Positions 53,701 through 63,900 of a stretch of DNA of 64,000 nt are shown here, piece after piece. The notes under the pieces are model-generated. The model was given only the letters and a program-made list of their open reading frames with translations. It was not told where the DNA came from and ran no database searches. Origin of the DNA: Kibdelosporangium banguiense (GTDB lineage: Bacteria > Actinomycetota > Actinomycetes > Mycobacteriales > Pseudonocardiaceae); the NCBI RefSeq assembly GCF_017876405.1, contig NZ_JAGINW010000001.1, forward strand, positions 10,429,203 to 10,493,202, read 5' to 3'. Positions within the stretch are counted from its first letter, which is position 1. Each line of letters begins with the position of its first letter. The translations under genes were made by a program, and so were the position numbers.

Positions 53701-56700
53701 CAACCGTCGACCACAGCAGTCAGCGGCGCCTCCTCGCCCGCGACGACGACCGAACGCGGCCCGTTGACCGCGGCGATCGACACCGCGTGCGACCCGATCA
53801 GCGCCCGCACCTCGTTCTCGGGCAACGCGACGGACACCATGCCGCCCCGGCCCGCGAGCTCACCGGCGATCACCGCGCTGCGGGACACCACGATCCGCGC
53901 CGCCTCCGGCAGCGACAGCACCCCGGCGACGCAGGCCGCCGCCAGCTCGCCCTGTGAGTGACCGACCACGACAGACGGTTCGACCCCAGCGGCCCGCCAC
54001 ACCTGCGCGAGCGACACCATCACCGCCCACAGCACCGGTTGCACGACATCGACGCGGTCCAGTGACGGCGCACCCTCGACGCCGCGCAGCACGTCGGTCA
54101 GCGACCAGTCCACACAGGACGCCAGCGCGGTCTCGCACCGCGCGATCCACTCGGCGAACACCGGGGAGGTCGTCAGCAGACCCCGGCCCATCCCGGCCCA
54201 CTGCGCACCCTGGCCGGGGAACACGAACGCGACCCGGTCCCGTGGGCGGGCGACAACGCCGGGTGCCCCGTCGGCGAGCGCGGTCAGCCTGTCGACGACG
54301 TCGCCGTGCACGACCGCCCGGTGCTCGAATGCCGCCCGGCGCATCAACGCGGCCGCGACCGCACCCGCGTCGGCAGGTGCGCGCTCCAGCAGGCGCTTGG
54401 CCTGCGCGGCAAGAGCTTCGGCGGACTTGGCGGACAGCAACCACGGCAGCTCGGCGGTGTCGGCGAGCACGGCAGGCACCTCGACCGGGTCGGCGGGTGG
54501 CGCTTCTTCGAGGACCACGTGTGCGTTCGTCCCGCTGATGCCGAACGACGACACCGCGGCCCGGCGCGGCCTGCCGGTGTCCGGCCAGTCGACCGGCGCG
54601 GTCGCCAGCTCGACCGAACCCGCCGTCCAGTCCACATGGGTGCTCGGCTGGTCGACGTGCAGCGTCGGCGGGACGACGCCGTGCCGCAACGCCAGCACCG
54701 TCTTGATCACCCCGGCGACACCCGCGGCGGCCTGGGTGTGGCCCAGGTTCGACTTCACCGAGCCGAGCAGCACGGGCCGGTCCCGGTACTGGCCGTAGGT
54801 GGCGATCAGCGCCTGCGCCTCGATCGGGTCACCGAGCTTGGTCCCGGTGCCGTGCGCCTCGACGACGTCCACATCGGACGGTGACAGCCGCGCGTCGGCC
54901 AGCGCCCGCCGGATCACCCGCTGCTGGGACGGCCCGTTGGGTGCGGACATGCCGTTGGACGCCCCGTCCTGGTTCACCGCCGAGCCGCGGATGACCGCCA
55001 GCACGCGGTGCCCATCCCGCAACGCGTCAGAAAGCCGGACCACCAACAGCATCCCGGCGCCTTCCGCGACACCCATGCCGTCGGCGGCGTCGGCGAAGGC
55101 CTTGCAGTGGCCGTCGCGGGCGAGGCCACCCTGCCTGCTGAACTCGGTGAAGATGCCCGGGGTGGCGACCACTGACGCGCCACCGGCGAGTGCGAGGTCG
55201 ACCTCACCGCGCCGCAGCGCGCTGACCGCCATGTCCAGTGCCACCAAGGACGACGAGCACGCGGTGTCCACCGTCACCGCGGGCCCCTCGAAGCCGAACG
55301 TGTACGCGATCCGGCCCGTCGCCACGCTGCCCGCGTTGCCACTGCTGAGGAAACCGGCGATGTCCTCGGGCACCGTGCGCAGGCGGGACAGGTAGTCCTG
55401 GTACATCAACCCGCCGTAGACACCGGTCCGGCTGCCCCGCAACGTGCCCATGTCGATCCCGGCGCGTTCCACGGCCTCCCAGGACAGTTCGAGCAGCAGC
55501 CGGTGCTGTGGGTCCATCACCGCGGCCTCCCGCGGGGAGATACCGAAAAACCCGGCGTCGAAGTCGGCCGCGTCGTGGAGGAACCCTCCTCTGTCCACGA
55601 TGGAGCTGCCGGGCCGTTCTCCGGTCGGGTCATACAGGTTCGCGAGGTCCCATCCGCGGTCGGCGGGGAACCCGCTCTGACTGGTGCCACCCGCGGCGAG
55701 CAGCGCCCACAGGTCCTCGGGCGAGGCCACGCCGCCGGGGAACCGGCAGCTCATGCCGACGATCGCGATCGGCTCGTCCGCGACCGCGCGCACCGCGGGC
55801 TCGCGCCGCGCGGTGCTGGCGGGTGCCGTGCCCAGCGCGGTATCGAGGAACGCCGCCAGCGCCTCGGGGTTCGGGTGGTCGAACACCACGGTCGCGGGCA
55901 GCCGGGTCCCGGCCAGGCCGGCCAGTCGGTTGCGCAGTTCGACCGCGGTCAGTGAATCGAAACCGAGGTCCTTGAACGCGCGGTCACCCGCGACGGCCTC
56001 GGCGTCCGGATGTCCGAGCACCAGCGCCGCTTGGGTGCGGACCAGCTCGACGAGCAGCCGGACGCGCTCCCCTGCCGGTGCGGCGGCGAGGCGGTCCTGC
56101 CAGGTCCGCCCGCCGGTCGTGCGGCGCACCGCCGTGGGCAGCAGGGCATGCAGCAGGCGCGGGATCTCGGCGTCACGTGACAGTTCGAGGTTGATGGGGA
56201 CGGTGTGTGCGGCGTCCAGTGCCATCGCCTGGTCGAACAGGGCCAGGCCGTTGTCGACGGCGAGGGGCCGGACGCCGCCCCGGGCCAGACGGGCGTGGTC
56301 TACGTCGCCGAGGGTGCCCGTCAGCTCGCTGGTCTCGGCCCACAGCCCCCATGACAGCGAGCGCGCGGGCAGGCCGTTGGCGCGGCGGCGCTCGGCGAGG
56401 GCGTCCAGGTACGCGTTGGCCGCCGCGTAGTTCGCCTGCCCCGGGGTGCCGAACACGCTCGCGGCGGAGGAGAACAGCACGAACACGTCGAGGTCGCCGG
56501 TCAGCTCGTGCAGGTGCCGGGCCGCGTCCGCCTTCGCCCGCAGCACCGAGTCGAGCCGCTCGGCGGTCAGCGCCGTGACGACCCCGTCGTCGAGCACCCC
56601 GGCCGCGTGCACGACACCACGAAGATCGGGAATCCCGGCCAGCAATCCGGTCACGGCCGCCCGGTCCGCCACGTCGCACGCGGCGACCCGCACCTGGGCA

Positions 56701-59700
56701 CCCGCTGCCCGCAGCTCGTCGGCCAGCTCGGCCGCACCGGGGGCGGCCACACCCCGCCGTCCGGCCAGCACCAGGTCGGTCACGCCGTGCCGGGTCACCA
56801 CGTGCCGGGCGACCGCCGATCCGATCACCCCGGTGCCGCCAGTGATCAGCACGGTCCCGGACGTGGGCCAGGCGGCCTCGGCCGGTCCGTGGCCCGCGCG
56901 GCGCAGCCGGGGCACGAGCACGCGGTCGCCCCGCAGCGCCATCTCCGGCTCGCCCGCGAGTGCCGCCGCGGCAAGCAGTTCGGCCGGGACGGTGCCGGAA
57001 CCACTGTCCACCACCAGGAACCGGTCCGGGTTCTCCGACTGGGCGCAGCGCAGCAAGCCGTGCACGGCGGCGTGGACGGGATCGGCGCCACCGTCCCGGG
57101 TCACCACGGCCAAGCGTGCTGCCGGGGAATCGGGGTGTGCCAGCCATTCCCGTACCCGCTCCAGCACTGAGCCCAGCACGTCCCGGACATCGCCGTCCCA
57201 CACCGGCAGCACCACGAACTCCGGCCGCTCGGCCAGAACCTCGGCGAGCGGTTCGCCGACCCACTGAGCCACCGTCGGCGCCTCGGACAGAGCGGGCGTC
57301 CACGGTTCCCATGCCCGCGTGTACAGCGACCCGCCGGACGTGGTCCCGGCCGCACGCATCAACACCTTGTCCACGGCGAGCACGGGCACGCCGTCGGCGT
57401 CGGCAATGAGCACCCGCACCCCGTCCGCGCCCGCAGGCGTCAGCCGCACCCGGGCGGACCGGGTCGCCTCGCCCCACGACCGCACGCCCGTCCACGCGAA
57501 CGGCAGCCGGACCGCCGCCACGGCGTCGTCGGGCACGGTCACGCCCAGCGCGTGCAGTGCCGCGTCGAGCAACGCGGGGTGGATGACGAAGCCCTCGGGG
57601 GACTCGGCCTCGTCGGGCAACGTCACCTCGGCGAACACGTCCGCGCCCCGCCGCCACACCACGCCCAGCCCCTGGAAGACCGGGCCGTACTCGTACCCGC
57701 GGTCGAACAGCGCCGCGTAGTGGTCGCCACCGTCGACCTCGGTCGCGTCCTCGGGCGGCCAGGTGCCTGCCAGCTCGGTGAACCCGTCGGCCGCTCCCGG
57801 CGAGGGCACGACCGTGGCATGGGCGTGCCGGACCCACGCGCCGTCGGACCGGGAGTGCACGGTCACAGTCCGTGCCCCGGTGTCGTCCGGCGCGGCGACA
57901 CCGACCTGGACCGCGACACCAGCCTCGTCGTCAAGCACCAGCGGCACGGACAGCGTGAGGTCCTGAACCGTGTCACAGCCGACGTCCCGGCCCGCCCGCA
58001 GGACGAGGTCGACGAACGCGGCGCCGGGCAGCAGGACCGAACCGAGGACCGCGTGGTCGGCGAGCCAGGGCTGGGACGTCCGGGACAGCCGACCGGTGTA
58101 TGTGACCGTGTCGGCCTCGGCCGCGGTGAGGACGCCGGTCAGCAGCGGGTGCCCGGCCGGGTCGAGGCCCGCGCTCGCGACGTCGCCCGTGGACAGGGAC
58201 GGGTCGAGCCAGTACCGCGTGCGCTGGAAGGGGTAGGTCGGCAGGCCGGCCGGTGCGCTCGGCCGGTCGAGGCCAGGCCAGTCGATGCCGGTGCCCCTGG
58301 TCCACAGCACGGCCGCAGACCGCAGCAACGCGGCCTGCTCGGGCCTGCCTCGGTGGAGCGAGCCGACGACGACCACGTCCCGCTCGCCCGCGATCTCCTC
58401 CACCGCCGACGTCAGCACCGGGTGCGGGCTCACCTCGACGAACGTGTACACGCCGTCGGCGATCAGCGCGCCGACCGCCTCGGCGAACCGGACGGGCTCG
58501 CGCAAGTTGCGGTACCAGTACTCCGCGTCCAGTTCTGTGGCGTCGACCGTGGCCGCCGCGACCGTCGAGTACATGGTGACGTCCGCAGACGTGGGCGCGA
58601 CCGGCGCCGCGGAGTCCAGCAGCCGGTCACGGACCTGCTCCACGTGTGGCGTGTGGGAGGCGTAGTCGACCGCGATGGTCCGGGCGCGCAGACCCGCCTG
58701 GTCCGCGGCTGCGACGACCTCGGCCAACGAACCAGGTGCGCCTGCGATCACCGTGCTGGCGGGGCTGTTCACGGCGGCGACCCACACGTTGGACCGGGCA
58801 CCGATCAGCCCGGCGACCTCGCCCTCTGACGCGGCGACGACGGCCATCCCGCCCTGGCCTGCCAGCTCCCGTGCGATGGTCTGGCTGCGCAGCGCCACCA
58901 GACGCGCCCCGTCGGCGATCGACAGGGCCCCCGAGACGCAAGCCGCGGCGATCTCCCCCTGCGAGTGCCCGACGACGGCATCGGGTGTGACCCCCAGGGA
59001 TCGCCACACCGCGGCCAGCGACACCATGACCGCCCACAGCACGGGCTGCACGACGTCCACCCGGTCCAGTTCCCGCGCGTCACGCAGCACGTCGAGCAGA
59101 TCCCAGTCGACGTACGGGCGCACTGCCGCCGCACACTCGCCGAGCGCCTCGGCGAACACCGGCGACGACGCCAGCAGTTCGGCCGCCATCCCGGCCCACT
59201 GCGAACCCTGGCCGGGGAACACGAACGCGATCTTGGCGTCCGGCCGGGCAAGCCCGGTCACCGCACCGGTCCCGTCCACCTCGCCGCGGGCCACCGCGTC
59301 CAGGTGCTTGGGCCGGTCGGTGGCGAGCACGACGGCGCGGTGTTCGAACGCCGCCCTGGCGTGCACCAGAGCCGCGGCTATCTCGGCGTCCGGCCGGTCA
59401 CCGACGAGGTCACGCACCTGCGCGGCACGGGCACGCAACGCGGGTTCGGTCCTGGCGGACAGGACCCATGGCACGACAGCGCCGGACTGGCTCGCTCCGG
59501 GCACAGCGGGCTCGTCCTCGCCGGCCGGGGGTGCCTGTTCGAGGACGACGTGCGCGTTGGTGCCGCTGATGCCGAACGACGACACTCCCGCCCGCCGGGG
59601 CCGATCCACCTCGGGCCACGGCCGCGCCTCGGTGACCAGCTCCACCGCGCCCGCGTCCCAGTCCACGTGCGGAGTCGGCTCGTCCACGTGCAGAGTCGCG

Positions 59701-60911
59701 GGCACAATCCCGTGCCGCATCGCCATGACCGTCTTGATGACACCGGCGACCCCGGCCGCTGCCTGGGTGTGCCCGATGTTCGACTTCACCGACCCCAGCA
59801 ACACCGGGCGGTCCGCGGGCCGGTCCTGCCCATAGGTCGCCAGCAACGCCTGTGCCTCGATCGGGTCGCCGAGGGTCGTGCCGGTGCCGTGCGCCTCGAT
59901 GAGGTCCACCTCGGCCGCCGACACTCCGGCGTCAGCCAGTGCCTGCCGGATCACCCGTTGCTGTGCGGGACCGTTCGGCGCGGTCAGGCCGTTGGACGCG
60001 CCGTCCTGGTTCAGTGCACTGCCCCGCACCACGGCCAGCACCTCATGCCCGTTGCGCCGGGCGTCGGACAGGCGCTCGACAAGCAGCACCCCGACGCCCT
60101 CCCCCCACGCGGTGCCATCCGCCGCAGCCGCGAACGCCTTGCAGCGACCGTCACGGGCCAGGCCGCGCTGACGGCTGAACTCCGTGAACGCGGCGGGTAC
60201 CGACATCACCATCACGCCGCCGACCACGCCGAGCGAGCTCTCGCCGGAACGCAGCGACCGCACGGCGAGGTGCAGCGCCACAAGCGACGACGAACATCCT
60301 GTATCGACGGTGATGGCGGGACCTTCGAACCCGAAGGTGTAGGCGAGCCGGCCGGACAGGATACTGGACGCGTTCCCGGTCAACAGGTAGCCCTCGACAC
60401 CGCTTGGTCCATTATGGACATTCGAGCCGTAGCCGGCCTGCGCACCGCCGACGAAGACCCCGGTGCTGCCGCCGCGCAGCGTCCCGGGGTCGATCCCGGC
60501 CCGCTCGAACGACTCCCATGTGGTCTCCAGCAGCACCCGCTGCTGGGGGTCCATGGTGATCGCCTCACGTGGCGAGATGTCGAAGAACCCGGCGTCGAAG
60601 TCGCCCGCGCGGTCGATGAACCCGCCGCTGCGGACGTACGAGGTGTGCGGGCGCTCGCCGTCGGGGTCGTAGAGGGAATCGAGGTCCCACCCCCGGTCGG
60701 CCGGGAAGCCGGTGATCCCGGCGCGGCCGTCGGCGACGAGCGACCAGAGGTCCTCCGGGGTGCCGACGCCCCCGGGGAACCGGCAGCTCATACCGATGAT
60801 CGCGATCGGCTCCGCCGCGGCGTCCTCGACCGCGCGCAGCCGCTGGTGCGCCTCGCGGGCCTCGGCGATGGCCTGGCGGAGGTACTCGCGGAGCTTGCTC
60901 TCGTGTGACAT
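50742..60911 (-). CDS. Type I PKS, two extension modules
   Basis: 3389 aa; ATG 60911 (a GTG precedes it). N-terminal docking coil (KLREYLRQAIAEAREAHQRL). Module 1: KS (VDTGCSSSLV, Gly for the usual Ala before Cys); AT with GHSQGEIAAA and YASH, the methylmalonyl-CoA pattern; DH with HAVLGSVLLP and HPALLDAALH, intact; KR with VLDDGV (B type) and Tyr; ACP GFDSLTAVEL (about 1650). Module 2: KS VDTACSSSLV; AT with GHSQGELAAA and YPSH in place of YASH (about 2415); DH in which the HxxxGxxxxP motif is replaced by VMDDAVLPGGALVDW, so inactive; intact KR (LDD, B type); ACP GFDSLLAVEL (about 3275). C-terminal docking residues end the protein. Expected: a methyl-branched enoyl unit, then a D-type hydroxyl. 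Starts 36 bp after the upstream PKS gene stop. Confidence 0.9.
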   Translation of the reverse strand: MSHESKLREYLRQAIAEAREAHQRLRAVEDAAAEPIAIIGMSCRFPGGVGTPEDLWSLVADGRAGITGFPADRGWDLDSLYDPDGERPHTSYVRSGGFIDRAGDFDAGFFDISPREAITMDPQQRVLLETTWESFERAGIDPGTLRGGSTGVFVGGAQAGYGSNVHNGPSGVEGYLLTGNASSILSGRLAYTFGFEGPAITVDTGCSSSLVALHLAVRSLRSGESSLGVVGGVMVMSVPAAFTEFSRQRGLARDGRCKAFAAAADGTAWGEGVGVLLVERLSDARRNGHEVLAVVRGSALNQDGASNGLTAPNGPAQQRVIRQALADAGVSAAEVDLIEAHGTGTTLGDPIEAQALLATYGQDRPADRPVLLGSVKSNIGHTQAAAGVAGVIKTVMAMRHGIVPATLHVDEPTPHVDWDAGAVELVTEARPWPEVDRPRRAGVSSFGISGTNAHVVLEQAPPAGEDEPAVPGASQSGAVVPWVLSARTEPALRARAAQVRDLVGDRPDAEIAAALVHARAAFEHRAVVLATDRPKHLDAVARGEVDGTGAVTGLARPDAKIAFVFPGQGSQWAGMAAELLASSPVFAEALGECAAAVRPYVDWDLLDVLRDARELDRVDVVQPVLWAVMVSLAAVWRSLGVTPDAVVGHSQGEIAAACVSGALSIADGARLVALRSQTIARELAGQGGMAVVAASEGEVAGLIGARSNVWVAAVNSPASTVIAGAPGSLAEVVAAADQAGLRARTIAVDYASHTPHVEQVRDRLLDSAAPVAPTSADVTMYSTVAAATVDATELDAEYWYRNLREPVRFAEAVGALIADGVYTFVEVSPHPVLTSAVEEIAGERDVVVVGSLHRGRPEQAALLRSAAVLWTRGTGIDWPGLDRPSAPAGLPTYPFQRTRYWLDPSLSTGDVASAGLDPAGHPLLTGVLTAAEADTVTYTGRLSRTSQPWLADHAVLGSVLLPGAAFVDLVLRAGRDVGCDTVQDLTLSVPLVLDDEAGVAVQVGVAAPDDTGARTVTVHSRSDGAWVRHAHATVVPSPGAADGFTELAGTWPPEDATEVDGGDHYAALFDRGYEYGPVFQGLGVVWRRGADVFAEVTLPDEAESPEGFVIHPALLDAALHALGVTVPDDAVAAVRLPFAWTGVRSWGEATRSARVRLTPAGADGVRVLIADADGVPVLAVDKVLMRAAGTTSGGSLYTRAWEPWTPALSEAPTVAQWVGEPLAEVLAERPEFVVLPVWDGDVRDVLGSVLERVREWLAHPDSPAARLAVVTRDGGADPVHAAVHGLLRCAQSENPDRFLVVDSGSGTVPAELLAAAALAGEPEMALRGDRVLVPRLRRAGHGPAEAAWPTSGTVLITGGTGVIGSAVARHVVTRHGVTDLVLAGRRGVAAPGAAELADELRAAGAQVRVAACDVADRAAVTGLLAGIPDLRGVVHAAGVLDDGVVTALTAERLDSVLRAKADAARHLHELTGDLDVFVLFSSAASVFGTPGQANYAAANAYLDALAERRRANGLPARSLSWGLWAETSELTGTLGDVDHARLARGGVRPLAVDNGLALFDQAMALDAAHTVPINLELSRDAEIPRLLHALLPTAVRRTTGGRTWQDRLAAAPAGERVRLLVELVRTQAALVLGHPDAEAVAGDRAFKDLGFDSLTAVELRNRLAGLAGTRLPATVVFDHPNPEALAAFLDTALGTAPASTARREPAVRAVADEPIAIVGMSCRFPGGVASPEDLWALLAAGGTSQSGFPADRGWDLANLYDPTGERPGSSIVDRGGFLHDAADFDAGFFGISPREAAVMDPQHRLLLELSWEAVERAGIDMGTLRGSRTGVYGGLMYQDYLSRLRTVPEDIAGFLSSGNAGSVATGRIAYTFGFEGPAVTVDTACSSSLVALDMAVSALRRGEVDLALAGGASVVATPGIFTEFSRQGGLARDGHCKAFADAADGMGVAEGAGMLLVVRLSDALRDGHRVLAVIRGSAVNQDGASNGMSAPNGPSQQRVIRRALADARLSPSDVDVVEAHGTGTKLGDPIEAQALIATYGQYRDRPVLLGSVKSNLGHTQAAAGVAGVIKTVLALRHGVVPPTLHVDQPSTHVDWTAGSVELATAPVDWPDTGRPRRAAVSSFGISGTNAHVVLEEAPPADPVEVPAVLADTAELPWLLSAKSAEALAAQAKRLLERAPADAGAVAAALMRRAAFEHRAVVHGDVVDRLTALADGAPGVVARPRDRVAFVFPGQGAQWAGMGRGLLTTSPVFAEWIARCETALASCVDWSLTDVLRGVEGAPSLDRVDVVQPVLWAVMVSLAQVWRAAGVEPSVVVGHSQGELAAACVAGVLSLPEAARIVVSRSAVIAGELAGRGGMVSVALPENEVRALIGSHAVSIAAVNGPRSVVVAGEEAPLTAVVDGCAQARRVAVDYPSHSPQVDLVRERLAKELGDVDARDAEIAWHSTVTGTLLSGPEADAGYWFRNLRERVRFAEVMTALLADGVDTVIEVSPHPVLSAPVEDLAQNVVVTGTLRRDTDERGAFLRSAATLWTHGVDVDWRAVVPAPAVPVDLPTYAFQKERYWLDVPSASGDLSDVGLDPGDHPVLSAAVVPAGTDTVLFTGKLSPSPAGQVVMDDAVLPGGALVDWALHAARRVGHASVARLTQDAPLPVAEGVRVQVMVGAPADDGTRELTIHAQQDDGDWTRHATGTLDPAPSAERPAGLASWPPPDSDPVDVTGFYEDAADRGVDYGPDLRALRAAWTRGDDVFAEVALPDEAGTDAALLDAVCHLRQLSAPELPVSWSGVRLFASGATSVRVWLSPTGRLLVTDDRGESVLEIEELGFRPVPTTGRRPVPRSLYRVEWEPSHHAPQAPGADKVVLECASPHGNVPEQVAATIADVLARMREWLADDSGGRLLVLTKPGDLAQAAVRGLVRSAQSEHPDRFLLVDAEEPVVVPDEPEIRVRDGRVFVPRLRRAAVPATPVVWPDSGTVLVTGGTGTIGAAVARHLVTTHGVTDLVLTSRHGAAAPGATELADELTAHGARVRLAACDVGDRDALAALLAGIPDLRGVVHAAGVLDDGVLTAMTPERLRTVLRPKVDAAWHLHELTEGLDLFVLFSSAAGVFGTPGQSGYAAANAFLDALAEHRRAEGLPAHSLSWGLWAEASGLTATLTETDHARLTARGVRPLRTEDGLALLDHAAASDDPHTVPVRLDLSRADGDVPALMRGLVRAPLPRAASADWVALPDRLLALPEEDRPDAALEVVGTHVGAVLGHRPGTRVAPDRTFAELGFDSLLAVELRNRLSSAAGTRLPSTLVFDHPTPAALAGYLLGVLVPDAIAAPDLLDRLDALLSGLSDTEEVTRVTVRLETILLRWRDRTATPLDTDLDLDAATDDDVLRLIDEELGLS

Positions 60912-60947
60912 CACTGCTTCTTTCGCGGCACGGGTGGGTTCGGGGGC

Positions 60948-63900
60948 TCAGACCGACCAGGGTTTGCTGTCCATGAGCTCGAACAGCTCGGCGTCGGTCG
61001 CCGTGGCGAGGTCGGTGTCCGCCGACTGTTCTGTCGCGGTCCAGTCCGCCAGCAGGGCGCGGAGGCGGACGGTCAGTTCCGGCCGGGCCTCGTCGCCGGC
61101 GGGGACACCGGTGAGCAGCGCGGCCAGCGAGTCGATCGCGCTCGCCGCCAGCCGGACGGGGTCCACCTCGGGGACGAGTTCCCGTCGCAGCATCCCCGCC
61201 AGCGCGGCCGGGGTCGGGTGGTCGAACACCACCGTGACGGGCAGCCGCAGCCCGGTGCCGGTACCGAGCCGGTTGCGCAGCTCGACCGCGGTGAGCGAGT
61301 CGAACCCAAGGTCCTTGAACGGCCGGTCGGCGAGCACCGCGTCCGGGCTGTGGTGGCCGAGCACCGCCGCGGCCTGGGTGCGCACCAGATCGGTCAGCAG
61401 CCGCATACCGTCCTCAATGGACAGATTGGCCAGCCGGTCACCCAGGTTCCCGGTCCGAGGCTCGGCCGCGGCGGGCTGGAACGTCGTGCGCACCAGGGCA
61501 CGCAGCAGCGCCGGCACGGTTCCGGTGAACTGTCGTGGCCGCAGGTCCACGGGCAGGGTGTGCGGCCGGTGGTGGGCCGTCGCGGCGTCGAACAACGCGA
61601 GGCCATGGTCGGCGCCGAGCGGGTGGACACCGCTGCGGGCCATGCGGTCCAGGTCCGCCTGGTCAAGGTCGCCGGTCATCGCGCTGCGGTCGGCCCACAG
61701 ACCCCACGACAGAGACCGGGCGGGAAGGCCCGCGCGGTGGCGGTGCTCTGCCAGCGCGTCCAGGAACGCGTTCGCGGCCGCGTAGTTGCCCTGTCCCGGT
61801 GCGCCGAACACGCCCGCGGCCGACGAGAACAACGCGAACAAGCCGAGGTCGCGGTCCTTCGTCAGCTCGTGCAGGTGCCACGCCGCGTCGACCTTCGGCC
61901 GGAACACGGCGTCGAGTCGTTCCTCGGTCAGCTCGGTGACAACGCCGTCGTCGAGGGCACCCGCCGCGTGCACGACACCGCGGAGGTCCGGGATGTCCGC
62001 GAGCAACGCGGCGACCGCGTCCCGGTCGGCGACATCGCAGGCGACAACACGAACGCCCGCGCCGAGCATGGTCAGTTCAGCCGCGCCGGGCGCGTTCTGG
62101 CCCTGACGGCTCGCCAGCACCAGGTTCTGGACGCCGTGCGCGGTCACCAAGTGCCGGGCGACGAGCGAGCCAACCAGACCCGTCCCGCCTGTGACCAGCA
62201 CCGTCCCGTCCGCAATGGACGGTGAGACGGTCAGCACGACTTTGCCGGTGTGCTTGGCCTGGCTCATGTGGCGGAACGCCTCGGGTGCCTGCCGCACATC
62301 CCATGCCGTGACCGGCAACGGGGTGAGCACACCCTGCTCGAACAGCGGCACCAACTCGGCGAGGATGTCCTGTACCCGGTCCGGTCCGGCCTCACCCAGG
62401 TCGAACGCCTGGTACCGGACCCCAGGCCACCGGGCGGCCACCGCGTCGGCGTCGCGGATGTCGGTCTTGCCCATCTCGACGAACCGGCCGCCGTCGCCGA
62501 GCAGGTCGATCGACGTGTCGACGAACTCGCGCGCCAGACTGTTCAGCACCACGTCGACCGTGGGGAACCGCGTGCCGAACTCGAGCGACCGCGACGACGC
62601 GATCCGCTCCTCCGGCACACCCAGTTCGCGCACCGCGGGCCATTTCGGTTCACTGGCGGTCGCATACACCTCGACACCGAAGTGCCGGGCCAACTGCACC
62701 GCCGCCATGCCCACGCCGCCCGCAGCCGCGTGCACCAGCAACGACTCCCCTGCCCGGAGACCGCCGATGTCGACCAGCCCGTAGTACGCCGTCAGGAACG
62801 TCGTGGGCACCGAGGCCGCCGCCGCGAACGACCACCCGGCGGGCATCCGCGCCAACTGCCGCCGGTCGCCCACCGCGACCGGGCCGCCGTACGAGCCGGA
62901 GAGCAGCCCGAACACGTGGTCGCCGACCGCCAGGCCCGTCACGCCGGGCCCGGTCTCCAGCACCACACCGGCGCCCTCGCACCCGAACCCCGCGCTGCGG
63001 AACGACACGTCGTCGCCGATCGTCACCATCCCGAGCGCGACGAGCACGTCCCGGAAGTTCACCCCGGTCGCCCGCACACCGACCCGCACCTCGCCGGGCC
63101 CCAGCGGTTGCGTCACCTCGGGACAGGGCACGAGCCCCAGCCCGTCCAGCGACCCGGCCGCGTTCAGGTCCAGCGACCACGCGCCGGCATCAGGCACCGG
63201 CAAGGCATCCGCGACGACCCGGCGCAACCGGGGTACCCAGCCGGCACCGCCGCGGACGGCCACCTCCGGCTCACCCGAGGCCAGCGCGGCGGCGAACACG
63301 CGCGGCAGTGCCGCCGCCGACTCCGGCATGGTGTCCACGTCGACCTGCACGATCCGGTTCGGGTGCTCGGACTGGGCCGAGCGCACCAGCCCACGCGCGG
63401 CGGCATGAGACAGGTCGCGCACCCGTTCGCCTGGGGTCACCGCGACGCCGCCACTGGTCACCACGACGAGGGTCTCCTCGCCGTCCAGCCGCTTGCGCAC
63501 CTCGCCGAGCACGGACGCCACCACATCCCGCGTCGCGTGGACGGGGTCGCCCTCACCAGGTGGGCAGCTCAGGGTGACGACATCGGGGTCCGGTCCGTCC
63601 GGCAGGGACAACTCGGTCCAGTCCAGCTCGAACAGACCATCCGGCATGCGTTGCGCTGCGGCGGGACGGGACGTGACGGCGTCGACAGTGACGACCGGTT
63701 GCCCGGCCGTGTCGGTCAGCGTGACCGACCCATCCGGCGCCAGCCGGACCCGCGCGGTCGTGGCGCCCGAGGCGTGGACCCGCACGCCGGAGAAGGAGAA
63801 CGGCAACCCGCCTTGCCCGTCGTGGCCGTCGGCGGCGAACCGGGCGTGCAGTGCGGCGTCGAGCAGGGCCGGGTGGACGGCGAAGCCCTCGGTCTCGGTC

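Noticed and set aside
50742..60911. KS Cys motif VDTGCSSS as an inactive KS
   Set aside because: The nucleophile Cys and surrounding Ser residues are kept; the Ala-to-Gly change beside it alone is not evidence of inactivity.
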